This document shows positions 27,150-35,818 of a DNA stretch of 64,000 nucleotides, piece after piece. Both the position numbers and the translations under genes were made by a program. The notes under the pieces are model-generated. The model did not search any database. It had not been told where the DNA came from and saw only the letters and a list, made by a program, of their open reading frames with translations. Source of the DNA: Novosphingobium sp. KCTC 2891 (GTDB taxonomy: Bacteria > Pseudomonadota > Alphaproteobacteria > Sphingomonadales > Sphingomonadaceae); contig NZ_JAPCZG010000011.1 in assembly GCF_025938155.1 (NCBI RefSeq), positions 41,287 to 105,286 of the forward strand. The letters run 5' to 3'. How positions within the stretch are numbered: position 1 is the stretch's first letter; each line of letters begins with the position of its first letter.

Positions 27150-27966
27150 CCCCCGCCCAGACCAATACCGACAGCCCTATCATGCAAACGCCAACGAAAA
27201 CGGCGATGCTGTTTCCAAACCGGCTCACTCTTTCAAAAGCGACAAGCACGCTCAAAAGGGCGATCCACAATACATTCATGACCCCGCCCACGAACAGTAG
27301 CGCCATCAGCAACCAGCAACAGCCCACGCAGATAGCGCCGTGCATCATCCCCATCCGCAACGCCCCCATGCGCCTGGGACGGTAGTACCGGCTCAAGAAT
27401 TCGGCCGGATTGCGGCACCGGCGAAGGCATGCGTTCTTCGCTGGCGAAAGCTGGTAGATACCGGCACAGAAAAGAAGGCTTCCGGCCGTCCGGGAACTGG
27501 TCAGCGCCATTGTCCCTGGTTCGATCAAGCCTTTCCGCGCGAGGAAGGATTGCAACACGGCAATTGCCAGAGAAAAAGCGCCCCACAACAGCAGGTAACC
27601 CACAAGGAAAAGGCCGGTTTCCGGCCATTCGTTCTTTCCGCGACCGGGGGCATGCGTCGCCACGCGATCAAACAAAAGGATGGTGGGCGTGGCCGCTGGA
27701 AGCATCATCGCAGCCATCATCACCCACCACATCGCAAACAGGATTACGCAGCGCAGCGGCGCCACGTCCATTCGCATCGCATCCATTGCAGACGGGGTGG
27801 CATCGCGCGGCCACAGACTGCCGGAAATCGCCATGCCGGTTCCGGCCCCCGACAGCACCCAAACCCATACCATGACGCAAAGCAGGACCAGCAGGGCCGC
27901 ACTTACCCGCGCGGGCCGGGCTAGCGCACGACGCCACCGTTGCGGATCAGGACCGGACAACACCAT
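27136..27966 (-). CDS. DUF2182 metal-binding-like integral membrane protein
   Basis: A 276-residue membrane protein with about seven hydrophobic segments. Typical DUF2182 features are visible: FAMWWVMMAAMMLPAATP (~residues 79-96) and RMGMMHGAICVGCCWLLM (~203-220), Met/His/Cys-rich TM stretches suggestive of metal binding. Its function is unknown. It follows the DUF1326 gene with a 20-base overlap when ATG 27966 is used; an upstream ATG (27999) is possible. DUF1326 and DUF2182 genes are frequently paired. Confidence 0.82.
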   Translation of the reverse strand: MVLSGPDPQRWRRALARPARVSAALLVLLCVMVWVWVLSGAGTGMAISGSLWPRDATPSAMDAMRMDVAPLRCVILFAMWWVMMAAMMLPAATPTILLFDRVATHAPGRGKNEWPETGLFLVGYLLLWGAFSLAIAVLQSFLARKGLIEPGTMALTSSRTAGSLLFCAGIYQLSPAKNACLRRCRNPAEFLSRYYRPRRMGALRMGMMHGAICVGCCWLLMALLFVGGVMNVLWIALLSVLVAFERVSRFGNSIAVFVGVCMIGLSVLVWAGAISS

Positions 27967-28579
27967 GGCTGTCGAGATGAATATTGGCAAACTGCCCATA
28001 GCTTTGCGCATGGTCCAGCTTCATCGGGGCGAACGACCGACTGGTGCCAGATCCCACTTCCGCCACCTCGTACTCAAAGCCTTCCGGCAGCCGTATCTGC
28101 GCACGGATTTCCTTGCCATCCACCGGGCTGCGGATCGGTTCGCCGCGCATTTCCACGTGATCGGCAATGCGTAGACGACCGCGGCGCGCTTCTACGTCCA
28201 CGTCGAAGGCGATCGGCTGGAAACGAGGTTCGTGCATCGTCTCGATTGTCGATGCGAACACTGCGAAAACCGTCGCAAAGGGGTCCGTGTCGCCTCCAGT
28301 CATGATGGTCAGCAAAGCGTTGCGCTGTTGGGCGCTGGCCCGTTCATCGACGAATGCGGCACATTCCCCGTGCCCTTCGTGAATTGGCCCCGGCCAGCGG
28401 AACACAGCTGCGATGTTCAGCCCCGAAAGATCGGTGTCACCGTGCCTGCCGACATCTATCGCCATCCCGAATACCGCCTGGCAATGCCCCTTGTCGGGCA
28501 ACCCACCGAACTGGCAGTTGCAGCCGAAATCGCAGTTGCAGTTCACCAGTTCGCGGCCCTTGAGATTCCAGTATGCCAT
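27947..28579 (-). CDS. DUF1326 family protein
   Basis: A soluble 210-residue protein with the DUF1326 N-terminal Cys cluster NCNCDFGCNCQFGGLP (residues ~13-28). The rest, with VFRWPGPIHEGHGECAAFVDE, AIFAST-like FAVFASTIETMHEP and a C-terminal beta-rich part, fits the family. The start at 28579 has GGAGG 6 bases upstream. Function is unknown; the Cys cluster suggests a metal or cluster site, and the overlapping DUF2182 membrane gene is its likely partner. Confidence 0.83.
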   Translation of the reverse strand: MAYWNLKGRELVNCNCDFGCNCQFGGLPDKGHCQAVFGMAIDVGRHGDTDLSGLNIAAVFRWPGPIHEGHGECAAFVDERASAQQRNALLTIMTGGDTDPFATVFAVFASTIETMHEPRFQPIAFDVDVEARRGRLRIADHVEMRGEPIRSPVDGKEIRAQIRLPEGFEYEVAEVGSGTSRSFAPMKLDHAQSYGQFANIHLDSHGVVRS

Positions 28580-29006
28580 CCTGCACCTCCATGGTGAGAA
28601 GCACCGTCCATCCCGCTCGTAATAACAAACGATACCACATCTACACTGCTTTGTCAGGCATCAGAATCCCAATTGGTGAACCGTTCCGACCACGAGGACG
28701 ACCGAGCTTGCAGTGATATCAAGGCAGGCACGATGCGAACGGTGATCTTGATGATGGCCCTGATGATCAGCACGACGACGCGCATGACTGGCTAAACGCA
28801 CGGCGCGCTAAAACCCACCAATATTGGATGACGCCTTGACAGCAGGAACGGCTTCACCACCGTCCGGGTCTCGAGCACCCGCGCGAACATCGACTGGAGG
28901 AACGGAAACATGATGCGAAATGAAGGCGGCTGCTGGCTAAGCTAAAACAGCGGTAAGCAAATGGTTTTCTGCGGGTCAATAGGATTGGACGGACCGCCCA
29001 CGCGCA
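28580..29006. other. Intergenic region with no recognised gene
   Basis: About 430 bases of lower GC than the neighbours, between the DUF1326 start and the PepSY gene end. Frames are short and lack ribosome sites. I see no riboswitch, repeat or clear terminator. It may contain the decayed remains of a gene, but I could not identify one. Confidence 0.4.
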
Positions 29007-30149
29007 TTATCTTGGAATAATTGGCCCGCCCCCCTGTACTCGCCTGCGCCGATGCCTGCGAAACCAAATCCATACTCCGGTCGTGTACATCACGGGTAGC
29101 GCCAATCCGGCAAGGAGTACGGCAATCCGCCCCGCCAACCCGGCTGCCTCACCGCTGTGGAAGGCAAAGGCGCTCTCAAGCAGGCGATTGGTCAGCGGTG
29201 CCTTTTCGGCATCGTAAACGTCCAGTACCCGGCCATCCACCGGATCGACTGTGACCATGCTCGTGCCTGACCAGATCCGCCATTCCCCAGGCTGACGAAG
29301 CCTGACTTGATATGCGGGCAGTGCAGGGCTCGGCAGGGTGAGCGAGACGAAGGCGGCGCGCGGAAGCGTGGCCTGAGCGGCCGCCAGTGCTTGATCGGCA
29401 GTTACAATACGTTGCTGCGGTGGACCAGACTGCAGAGCAAAGGGAGACCGATATGGCAAATGGCTCTCGCTGAAACTGCGCAACTGTTTGCCGAAGTCCA
29501 TCGTCGCCCCCGTAATTGCGAGGAGCACAAGGGCCGCAGCGGCGCATAGCCCGGTCAGTCGATGCCAGCCAAAAAGGCGCTGGGCACGCGAATGCCACCG
29601 ACGGATGCCGAGGATGGCGCGCCAGGCGTTGCGGCGCGGCCATGCCAGCCACAGGCCACTCAATGCGCTGGCCAGCAGAAACAGGCCGGATGCACCAAGC
29701 AAGAGTCCGCCCATTTCACCCAGCAACAAGCGATGGTGCAAATCATAAAGCCACCGCGTCGCACTGCCTTCAAATGGAGAAGGCGGTCGCCAGTCACGTT
29801 CACCAAGCTTGGCCCCTGTCGCGGTGTCGATGAGATGGCCCCGCTTGCGTCCGTCAAGGTCGGTATAATTGATAATGAATATCGACGGGTCCTGATCAAC
29901 ACGTCCGATGCTGTCGGCACGCATCGCAACTGGCAAGCGCGCGGTCCCAAGCAGTACGTCCAGCGAAAGTGGCTTGGAGCGCTGAGGAGACGGTAAGGCG
30001 CTTCGGTCCAGTTCGCGATGAAACACCAGGATCGCGCCGGTGAACCCTTGCAGCGCCCACAACAAGCCGAGGGTGAGACCCAGCCACAGGTGCACGCGGC
30101 TCAAAATGACCTTTGCCTTACCGCCTTCTCGAAATGCTGTCGACGCCAT
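29007..30149 (-). CDS. PepSY-associated TM helix protein (iron-uptake reductase-like)
   Basis: A 380-residue inner-membrane protein with four TM segments: ILSRVHLWLGLTLGLLWALQG (split ~15-37), ~145-170, ~198-216 and ~345-365, and a periplasmic PepSY-like part (VTADQALAAAQATLPRAAFV; MVTVDPVDGRVLDVYDAEK). TM His residues (RVHLWLG, FHRELD, DLHHRLL, WHRLTG) fit the heme-binding PepSY_TM family. These proteins are linked to siderophore TonB receptors and may reduce ferric siderophores. It is divergent from such a receptor here. Confidence 0.88.
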   Translation of the reverse strand: MASTAFREGGKAKVILSRVHLWLGLTLGLLWALQGFTGAILVFHRELDRSALPSPQRSKPLSLDVLLGTARLPVAMRADSIGRVDQDPSIFIINYTDLDGRKRGHLIDTATGAKLGERDWRPPSPFEGSATRWLYDLHHRLLLGEMGGLLLGASGLFLLASALSGLWLAWPRRNAWRAILGIRRWHSRAQRLFGWHRLTGLCAAAALVLLAITGATMDFGKQLRSFSESHLPYRSPFALQSGPPQQRIVTADQALAAAQATLPRAAFVSLTLPSPALPAYQVRLRQPGEWRIWSGTSMVTVDPVDGRVLDVYDAEKAPLTNRLLESAFAFHSGEAAGLAGRIAVLLAGLALPVMYTTGVWIWFRRHRRRRVQGGGPIIPR

Positions 30150-30206
30150 GCATTGTTCCTCCCAGATGACCCATTTTAACCCATTCCAGGAAAAATAAAA
30201 CGCTAT

Positions 30207-30221
30207 TGCGAGTCACTCGCA
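30207..30221. promoter_or_regulatory. Fur-box-like palindrome
   Basis: TGCGAGTCACTCGCA is a perfect 7-1-7 inverted repeat, followed by TTCTC, between the divergent PepSY gene and siderophore receptor. Its layout matches the 7-1-7 Fur recognition model. It starts ~37 bases before the receptor's preferred ATG, in a position to block transcription when iron is plentiful. The regulator identity is inferred. Confidence 0.55.
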
Positions 30222-30257
30222 TTCTCGTTAATGGCCCTGATATCAGGAGGGACCGTC

Positions 30258-32384
30258 ATGCACATCAGAATGCCATCTTCCACCGCCGCCATTGCCTTGG
30301 CTTGCGCTTTGAGCGCGGGCGCTCACGCGAACGAAGCCGAAAGCAGTGCCGCTGATAGCGAGGGACGTGGCCGCGGCATTGTGGTCACCGGCGCGCGCGA
30401 GGCAGGTTATGCGCCAGCCGCCACGGCAGCGATCAAAATCCCGGCCGAACTCCGTGACATTCCGCAGACAGTAGATGTCGTGCCGGAGGAGATATTGCGG
30501 GATCAGCGCGCGTTGTCGATCCAGGATGCGCTGAAGAACGTGCCGGGTGTTGGCCTCAGCCACGGCGATGGCCAGCGCGACCAGGTGACAATCCGCGGCT
30601 TCAGCGCGATTTCCGACCAATTCGTTGACGGATTCCGCGATGACGCGCTCTACTTCCGCGACCTTTCCAACGTCGAGCGGATCGAGGTGATCAAGGGGCC
30701 GGCGGCTGTACTCTATGGGCGAGGTTCGTCAGGCGGCCTTATCAACCGGGTCACCCGCAAGCCGGGCGAGAACGTTTCGGCGCTGACGCTCACCGCAGGC
30801 TCTTGGGAAACCAAGCGCGGCGAGTTCGATTTCGGCCAGGTCTTCGATGACGGAAAGGTCGCCTTGCGGCTTACCGGCGCGCTCGAGCGCAGCGGCAGCT
30901 TCCGGCAGTACCAGTTCCTCGACCGCGAAGGGATTGCGCCGTCACTGCTGCTGCGTCCCGGCCCGCAAACCGAAATTTTATTCCAGGCCGATTATCTGCG
31001 CGACAAGCGCATCACTGATTTCGGTATTCCCGCCTACCAAGGCCGACCGGTGGATGTGGCACCGGGAACCTACTATGGAGCGGCGAACGCCCGCGATGCC
31101 GACACCAGCCGGTCAAAGGTTTCCTCCCAGGCGATCAGCATCGTCCATCATTTCTCGGACGACCTGACCCTGCGCAACGGCTTTCGCCGCTACAACTATG
31201 ACCTCGATCGCCGCAACACCCTGACTGGCGCGGTGCTCCCGGTCAGCGATACCCGGCCCCGCCCGCTGGCCTCGCTCAACCGTTCCAACTTCTTCCGCAA
31301 CGAAGATGGCTGGTCAAACCAGCTCGAACTGACCCACATCTTCGCCACCAGTGGCATTCGCCACACGGTGCTTTACGGTTTCGAGATCGGCCGCCAGACC
31401 AAGCGGCAATTGCTCTATTCGCGCAATGGTTTTGCGACGGTCGACCTGTTCGCGCCGGTACTGCCTGTCGTGCCGGTGGATCTTGGCGGCAATCCTGCGA
31501 CCGACAACGAAGGCCGTTTCCGGAACGAAGGGCTTTATGCGCAGGATCTGATCGACTTTGGCTCGGGCATCAAGGCCCTGGTGGGTATTCGCCATGACTG
31601 GTTCGAACAGCGCACGATCCAGCATCTTGCGCTACCCAACCTTGCGCGCAAGGATAGCGAATGGAGCCCGCGCGCGGGCCTGGTCTTCCAGCCCGATGCG
31701 ACGCAGAGCTACTATGCCTCGTGGAGCCGCTCCTTCCAGCCCTCCGGCGAAGGCTTCGCGCTGGCCGTCAACAATGCCGGGATCGAGCCCGAACGGACGT
31801 CGAACAAGGAAGTCGGCGCCAAGTACACTTTCCTCGGCGGAAGGCTGAACACGACGGTTTCCTTATTCGAGCTGGAGCGCACCGGGATCAAGTCGGCGGT
31901 GCCGGGGACCACAACGCTGATCCCGATCGGAACCCAGCGCACGCGCGGCGTCGAATTGTCAGCCAATCTCGACCTGGCGTCCGGCTGGCGGGCGGTGGCG
32001 GGATATTCGTATCTCGATGCCAGGGTGATCCGCTCGATCGCCATCGACGACGGCCAGCCGGTCCAGGGCAAGCGCGCCACGATCACTCCGCGGCACAGCG
32101 CCAACCTGTTCGTCACCAAGACGTTCGAGGATCGCTACGGGCTCGGCCTTGGCGGCAACTACGTGGGTGACAGGTTTGCGAACCCCGGCAACACAGTGAC
32201 TTTGCCGGCTTATGTCACCGTCGATGCGCTGGCCTGGGTCAGGCTCGGCAATGCGCGGCTGCAAGTCAACGCCTACAATTTGTTCGACCGCCGCTACATC
32301 GTGTCGGGACACGGCACGTCGCCCAACCTCAACCTGCCCGGCGCGCCGCGTACGGTCATGGGAACGGTGCGCTTCGAACTGTGA
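30258..32384 (+). CDS. TonB-dependent siderophore receptor
   Basis: A TonB-dependent receptor of the ferric-siderophore class (708 residues). The ATG at 30258 has AGGAGGG 6-7 bases upstream and opens a signal peptide (AIALACALSAGAHA). Then come the TonB box GIVVTGAR, the plug (IPQTVDVVPEEILRDQ, SIQDALKNVPGV, RIEVIKGPAAVLYGRGSSGG, ~residues 60-165) and a barrel ending GTVRFEL. The plug with the GPAAVLYGRGSSGGLINRV pattern is typical of FhuA/FhuE/FecA-like siderophore receptors. The Fur-like site, the PepSY protein and the downstream ferritin-like gene support an iron role. Confidence 0.9.
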   Translation: MHIRMPSSTAAIALACALSAGAHANEAESSAADSEGRGRGIVVTGAREAGYAPAATAAIKIPAELRDIPQTVDVVPEEILRDQRALSIQDALKNVPGVGLSHGDGQRDQVTIRGFSAISDQFVDGFRDDALYFRDLSNVERIEVIKGPAAVLYGRGSSGGLINRVTRKPGENVSALTLTAGSWETKRGEFDFGQVFDDGKVALRLTGALERSGSFRQYQFLDREGIAPSLLLRPGPQTEILFQADYLRDKRITDFGIPAYQGRPVDVAPGTYYGAANARDADTSRSKVSSQAISIVHHFSDDLTLRNGFRRYNYDLDRRNTLTGAVLPVSDTRPRPLASLNRSNFFRNEDGWSNQLELTHIFATSGIRHTVLYGFEIGRQTKRQLLYSRNGFATVDLFAPVLPVVPVDLGGNPATDNEGRFRNEGLYAQDLIDFGSGIKALVGIRHDWFEQRTIQHLALPNLARKDSEWSPRAGLVFQPDATQSYYASWSRSFQPSGEGFALAVNNAGIEPERTSNKEVGAKYTFLGGRLNTTVSLFELERTGIKSAVPGTTTLIPIGTQRTRGVELSANLDLASGWRAVAGYSYLDARVIRSIAIDDGQPVQGKRATITPRHSANLFVTKTFEDRYGLGLGGNYVGDRFANPGNTVTLPAYVTVDALAWVRLGNARLQVNAYNLFDRRYIVSGHGTSPNLNLPGAPRTVMGTVRFEL

Positions 32385-32640
32385 CACGGCTCGGGACTGG
32401 CACCCGCTCCTAGACCTGATACACATGCCGCAGCCAGTGCCCGCCATGCACGACTTCGCGAACCAACCAGTCGCAAGTTTTGATCGTGGCGGGCACTTCC
32501 AGTTCAGCCCGACACTTCATGGCACTCTGGAAGACGATGGCGTTCGTCGGAAAAATTGCGTAAAATTGCCATTGCGGTTGCCATCGCCAGGGCCGTGATG
32601 CGAGTATGGCATTGCCTCGGCAAATGCAGGAGAGACTGTC
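32385..32640. other. Short spacer with a possible minus-strand micro-ORF
   Basis: A spacer between the receptor and the ferritin-like gene. On the minus strand a 36-codon frame from ATG near 32520 to a TAG at 32410 reads protein-like (KCRAELEVPATIKTCDWLV and a His/Trp-rich tail), but it has no clear ribosome site and matches no family I know. It is recorded here, not called as a gene. Confidence 0.3.
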
Positions 32641-33096
32641 ATGACCGAAGACGACAAGAAGTCCGCCATTGGAGTTCTGAACCGGATCATGGAGGCCGAG
32701 TTGGCCGGCGTCGTCCGCTACACCCACTATTCGTTGATGGTGTACGGATATAACCGCATCCCGATCGTCTCGTGGCTGGAAGGCAACGCTGCGGAAGGCC
32801 TGGCGCATGCACGAAAGGCCGGCGAACTGGTGACGCTGTTGGGCGGGCACCCGTCACTGCAGATCGGCCCGCTTCTGGAAACCGCCCGGCACGACATAGG
32901 CGACATCCTGCGCGAGAGCCTCGAGCACGAGAGGATGACTTTGGGCCTTTACTACGAGCTTCTCAAAGCATCGGGCGACCGATCCGTGCTGCTGGAAGAG
33001 TACGCGCGAGAGATGATCATGCTTGAGGAATTACACCTCGATGAGGTCAACAAAATGCTGCGCAAGCCGGGCGACGTGCAGGCGTTCCAAGAATAA
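32641..33096 (+). CDS. Bacterioferritin-like diiron protein
   Basis: A 151-residue four-helix ferritin-like protein. The di-iron ligand pattern is visible: E in IMEAELAGVVRYTHYSLMV, E/H in GNAAEGLAHARKAGELV (~49-65), E/H in ESLEHERMTLGLYYELL (~90-106) and E/H in MIMLEELHLDEVNKML (~124-139). GGAGAG lies 6-8 bases before the ATG. Bacterioferritin or a Dps/ferritin-like relative is likely; the context (siderophore receptor, PepSY protein) fits iron storage or iron release. Confidence 0.82.
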   Translation: MTEDDKKSAIGVLNRIMEAELAGVVRYTHYSLMVYGYNRIPIVSWLEGNAAEGLAHARKAGELVTLLGGHPSLQIGPLLETARHDIGDILRESLEHERMTLGLYYELLKASGDRSVLLEEYAREMIMLEELHLDEVNKMLRKPGDVQAFQE

Positions 33097-33214
33097 TTTC
33101 TTACCGTTTGGAAGGCATGCGCCGACGTTCCGCCGAGCGCACCATAGCTGTGGACGCGAGCGCTTTTGGCGGCTGGATGCTCTCAATTTTGGGAGGCGTC
33201 CAGTTGTCTGTCCA

Positions 33215-33562
33215 TTACAGAAACGGTGTCTGGATCAGCGGGCCCATCACCTCACCGTCAACGGCTGTCGGCGCTGAAGGCTTCGTCCTGACTCGGCGGC
33301 GCATCCTCAAGCCGCTCACGTAATGCCAGGTAAATATGACGGGCATCGCAAGTCCAACCAGCCAGTGCGACACGCTGGCGTAGGTCCGGATTCCTTCGTC
33401 ACCTGCATAATGAAGCCTATATCCGCTGCGGGCGAGGACCATCAGCGCAACGCTCAGCGCCAGTCCAGCCACGCGCTGCCCCTTGTGGGACCAGCCTTGC
33501 GGAATATGCGCAACAAAAAGCCCGCCTAGGCCAAGCACGGCGGGAATGAGGACGAGGCCAAA
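33215..33562 (-). pseudogene. Truncated membrane protein, 5' part lost
   Basis: The C-terminal ~115 residues of a membrane protein read from ~33562 (FGLVLIPAVLGLGGLFVAH) to a stop at 33215. There are three hydrophobic segments; one TM has SHWLVGLAMPVIFTWH, whose His pair recalls small heme-binding cytochrome or DUF4405-type membrane proteins. The reading frame runs straight into sequence homologous to the recombinase gene at 50.5 kb at ~33563, so the original 5' part has been lost or displaced by recombination. No matching N-terminal fragment is found nearby. Confidence 0.6.
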
Positions 33563-34350
33563 CGCGCCAGTTCATCGTCCGACAAGAAGCGCTTGCGATG
33601 CACACGCCTGCTTTGCCGGATGGACCAGCACGGATTTGTGTTGTCGGGTCGATAGCCCCAAGCCTCAGCCTTGTTCAGCGCAGCACGCAGAATCTCAAAG
33701 CAGCGGTTGGCGGCCGCTGGAACTAACCTGCCGGTCAGCGCGGCAAACCATAGGCAGTTTCAGGCTCGTCCAATGTATTGACGCATGCGTCTGGAAATGC
33801 AGCGTCGACGTGCGAGCGCCGATAGCCCGTCATTGCCTCCAGCGTCGAAGTCTCTCAATCGGGAGCGCGCCGTTCGCAATTCGGCGGTAAAGTCGTCGAT
33901 ACGAGACGCGGTGCTTGCAGGCTGGTGCACCTCGGTGGAGCCATGTCCAAACTGGGCATGGACCAGGGCGCGGCGACCAACCGTAATGGCCTTGTGATAC
34001 GTCAGCACCTGCCCAGCCTCGATGGTCACGGTGCGCGTCCACCCCTCATGCCGGTCTGCACGACGTAGACCTTGCGACCACTCTGGTAGTGACGGATGCC
34101 GACGCCGCGCACGCCTGCAAACCATGTGATGGCACGAGTCCTGCCCGGTGACGCAGCCGCAAGCGCGGTCCAATCCAACCTCTCTGAATGCACCAGCGAC
34201 GGTTTCGCGAAGCGTAAAGCGCGTCCTGGTCGCATTCCCAAGGATACCCGCCGCGCCGCCTTGGCAATCATCTCGCCGGCAAGGCGTGGCCGAGCAGACC
34301 AACCGACCGACCGTTGCAAAAGGCACGCGGCTGCACCGCTTATTGTATGA
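33563..34350 (-). pseudogene. Relic of tandem tyrosine-recombinase pair
   Basis: The sequence from ~33563 to ~34240 aligns on the same strand with most of the intact recombinase gene at 50553-51221, at roughly 75-80% by eye (for example AAGCGCTTGCGATGCACACG in both). Frameshifts and stops break the reading frame. From ~34245 to ~34350 it matches the 3' end of the second recombinase (51244-51390), with deletions. Thus both members of the pair were once present in the same order. The part encoding the R-H-R-Y catalytic core of the first recombinase is missing. It is a remnant of a related element. Confidence 0.82.
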
Positions 34351-34476
34351 GCGGGCAAAAGTCGCCGCGAACGCAGTTGGCATCTCAAAGAATGGAGGCT
34401 CAAAAAAGCTGCCGCTGTCAACTCGGTATGATTGACGTCACGTCAGGCAACACGACTCCAGCCAGAGGAGATTACG

Positions 34477-34701
34477 GTGAAAAACTCGGGCGCCAGCGAT
34501 TCAGTTTTCTGGAATCAGATCAGCCGCGCGGCCCGTGTCGAGCCGGTCACGCCCCCCGGACAGGTCTGGGTCACCGAACCGATGGCCGCAGCGGTGGCGA
34601 TGGCGGCCCCGGATCGCTTCGCCTGCCACTATGTCGGCCGGATCGCCCTTGCCAAGTCTTATGGCACCGAGCCGATCTACCGGTTGGCGCGGAAGGATTG
34701 A
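34477..34701 (+). pseudogene. C-terminal fragment of a class III nucleotide cyclase-like protein
   Basis: A 74-codon fragment: NQISRAARVEPVTPPGQVWVTE, read in two pieces, then FACHYVGRIALAKSYGTEPIYRL. This matches the last ~65 residues of class III adenylate/guanylate cyclase domains (..RIEPVTPPGQVYVTE...YVG..PLAKGYGT.PMYRL). The catalytic metal-binding part is absent. GTG at 34477 has GAGGAG upstream, so a short peptide might still be made. It lies just after the recombinase relic, suggesting truncation by recombination. Confidence 0.6.
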
Positions 34702-34736
34702 ACCAATGTCCGCGGGGCAGATTGCATCGACGCCCA

Positions 34737-34777
34737 CAAAAAGGCGGCCGTGATTTCCGGCAAGGAAAATCACGGCC
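34737..34777 (-). terminator. Rho-independent terminator
   Basis: GGCCGTGATTTCC (34746-34758) pairs with GGAAAATCACGGCC (34764-34777). Read on the minus strand the hairpin is followed by CCTTTTT. It would end transcription of the PRC-like gene that stops at 34793, and might also act on the + strand fragment. Confidence 0.75.
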
Positions 34778-34792
34778 CGTTTGATGGACGTA

Positions 34793-35716
34793 TTACTGCT
34801 GGCGCGTGTTTTCCTTGTTGGCACGGGTCGACTTGCTGGCGGTCTGGGCCTTGGCCGGAGCCGACGGGGTGCTGCTAGCCTGCTTGATCTGGCTCGCCCC
34901 CATGGCGGACACTAACGCATTGCCGCTCGCCGTGAAGTTGGCTGCGGGCAGCGTTGCAGTCTCGCCCTGCACATTGACCACCAGCGCCTTCACCTCGCCA
35001 CGCGCATCGGTGACGACCTTGCGGACGGTGCCAAGCTGGGTGGAGGCGTCCGGCGAAAGGACGCTCATGCCCTTGCTCACCGAAACCGCCCCTTCAGCCG
35101 ACGAGGCCACGCTGCCGGCAAGGGCAAGGTTGCCCGCCGCACCGCCCATGGCGGAGCCGGCTGTACTACCCGCGCCGCTGGCGTTGCCGGCCACCGATCC
35201 GGTCGCCGTTCGCGCGCCGGAGAAGGCCGCATTGCCTGCGCCAGTGCCCGCTGCGCGCGCGGAACTAGCCGCCGACCCTGCCGCTGCGTGAAGCGCATCG
35301 GTCCCGATCAACTGCCCGTTGGCCTGCGCCGAGCCGTGGCCCGCGGCGCTCCCGCTGCCATTGGTACCCGTGGCCGCAGTGAGCGGGCCGGTGGCGCTGG
35401 CGAGATTGCCCGTCGCCGCGCCGGTGAGCGAACCGTCCGCGTTGCCATCGGCGTGGACCTTGCCGCTCTTGCGATCGACCGACTTGTGGGCGCTCGCCGA
35501 ACCCGATCCGCGCGCAGCGCCCGATGCGGCGCCGTCCACCGAATCCATGGTCGAGCCGAGCGTACCACCATTGAGCGTGCCCCCCAGCGTCCCGCCAAGG
35601 CTTCCACCGAGGCTGCCGCCAAGACCGCCCCCCAGTCCACCGCCGCCGAGCAGTTGCGCATGAGCCGGAGTCACCACGATCAGCATCGCCGCAGAGGCTG
35701 CAAGAATGGTACGCAT
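34793..35716 (-). CDS. Exported low-complexity protein with PRC-barrel-like C-terminal domain
   Basis: A 307-residue protein with a signal peptide (MRTILAASAAMLIVVTPAHA). The ATG at 35716 is preferred because AAAGGAA is 6-7 bases upstream. After it come Gly-Gly-Leu/Ser/Thr repeats (residues ~22-50), then a long Ala/Gly/Ser-rich region (~60-205) with repeats such as GNASGAGS. The segment ~215-270 (LSPDASTQLGTVRKVVTDARGEVKALVV) resembles a PRC-barrel domain. The C-terminus is Ala/Lys/Thr-rich. No function is known; a surface or periplasmic role is inferred from the signal peptide. Confidence 0.7.
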   Translation of the reverse strand: MRTILAASAAMLIVVTPAHAQLLGGGGLGGGLGGSLGGSLGGTLGGTLNGGTLGSTMDSVDGAASGAARGSGSASAHKSVDRKSGKVHADGNADGSLTGAATGNLASATGPLTAATGTNGSGSAAGHGSAQANGQLIGTDALHAAAGSAASSARAAGTGAGNAAFSGARTATGSVAGNASGAGSTAGSAMGGAAGNLALAGSVASSAEGAVSVSKGMSVLSPDASTQLGTVRKVVTDARGEVKALVVNVQGETATLPAANFTASGNALVSAMGASQIKQASSTPSAPAKAQTASKSTRANKENTRQQ

Positions 35717-35818
35717 CGCAAATTCCTTTCGTCGCATGGGAGGCGCATCCTGTGCGTCCTTCGACAGGGGAAACGGATGCCGACGCCCGCTTAATTCATT
35801 GTCACGCGATTTTTTTCA

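Noticed and set aside
32410..32850. 146-residue minus-strand frame between the receptor and the ferritin-like gene
   Set aside because: Most of it is antisense to the ferritin-like gene. Only its C-terminal ~36 codons read protein-like and they lack a ribosome site.
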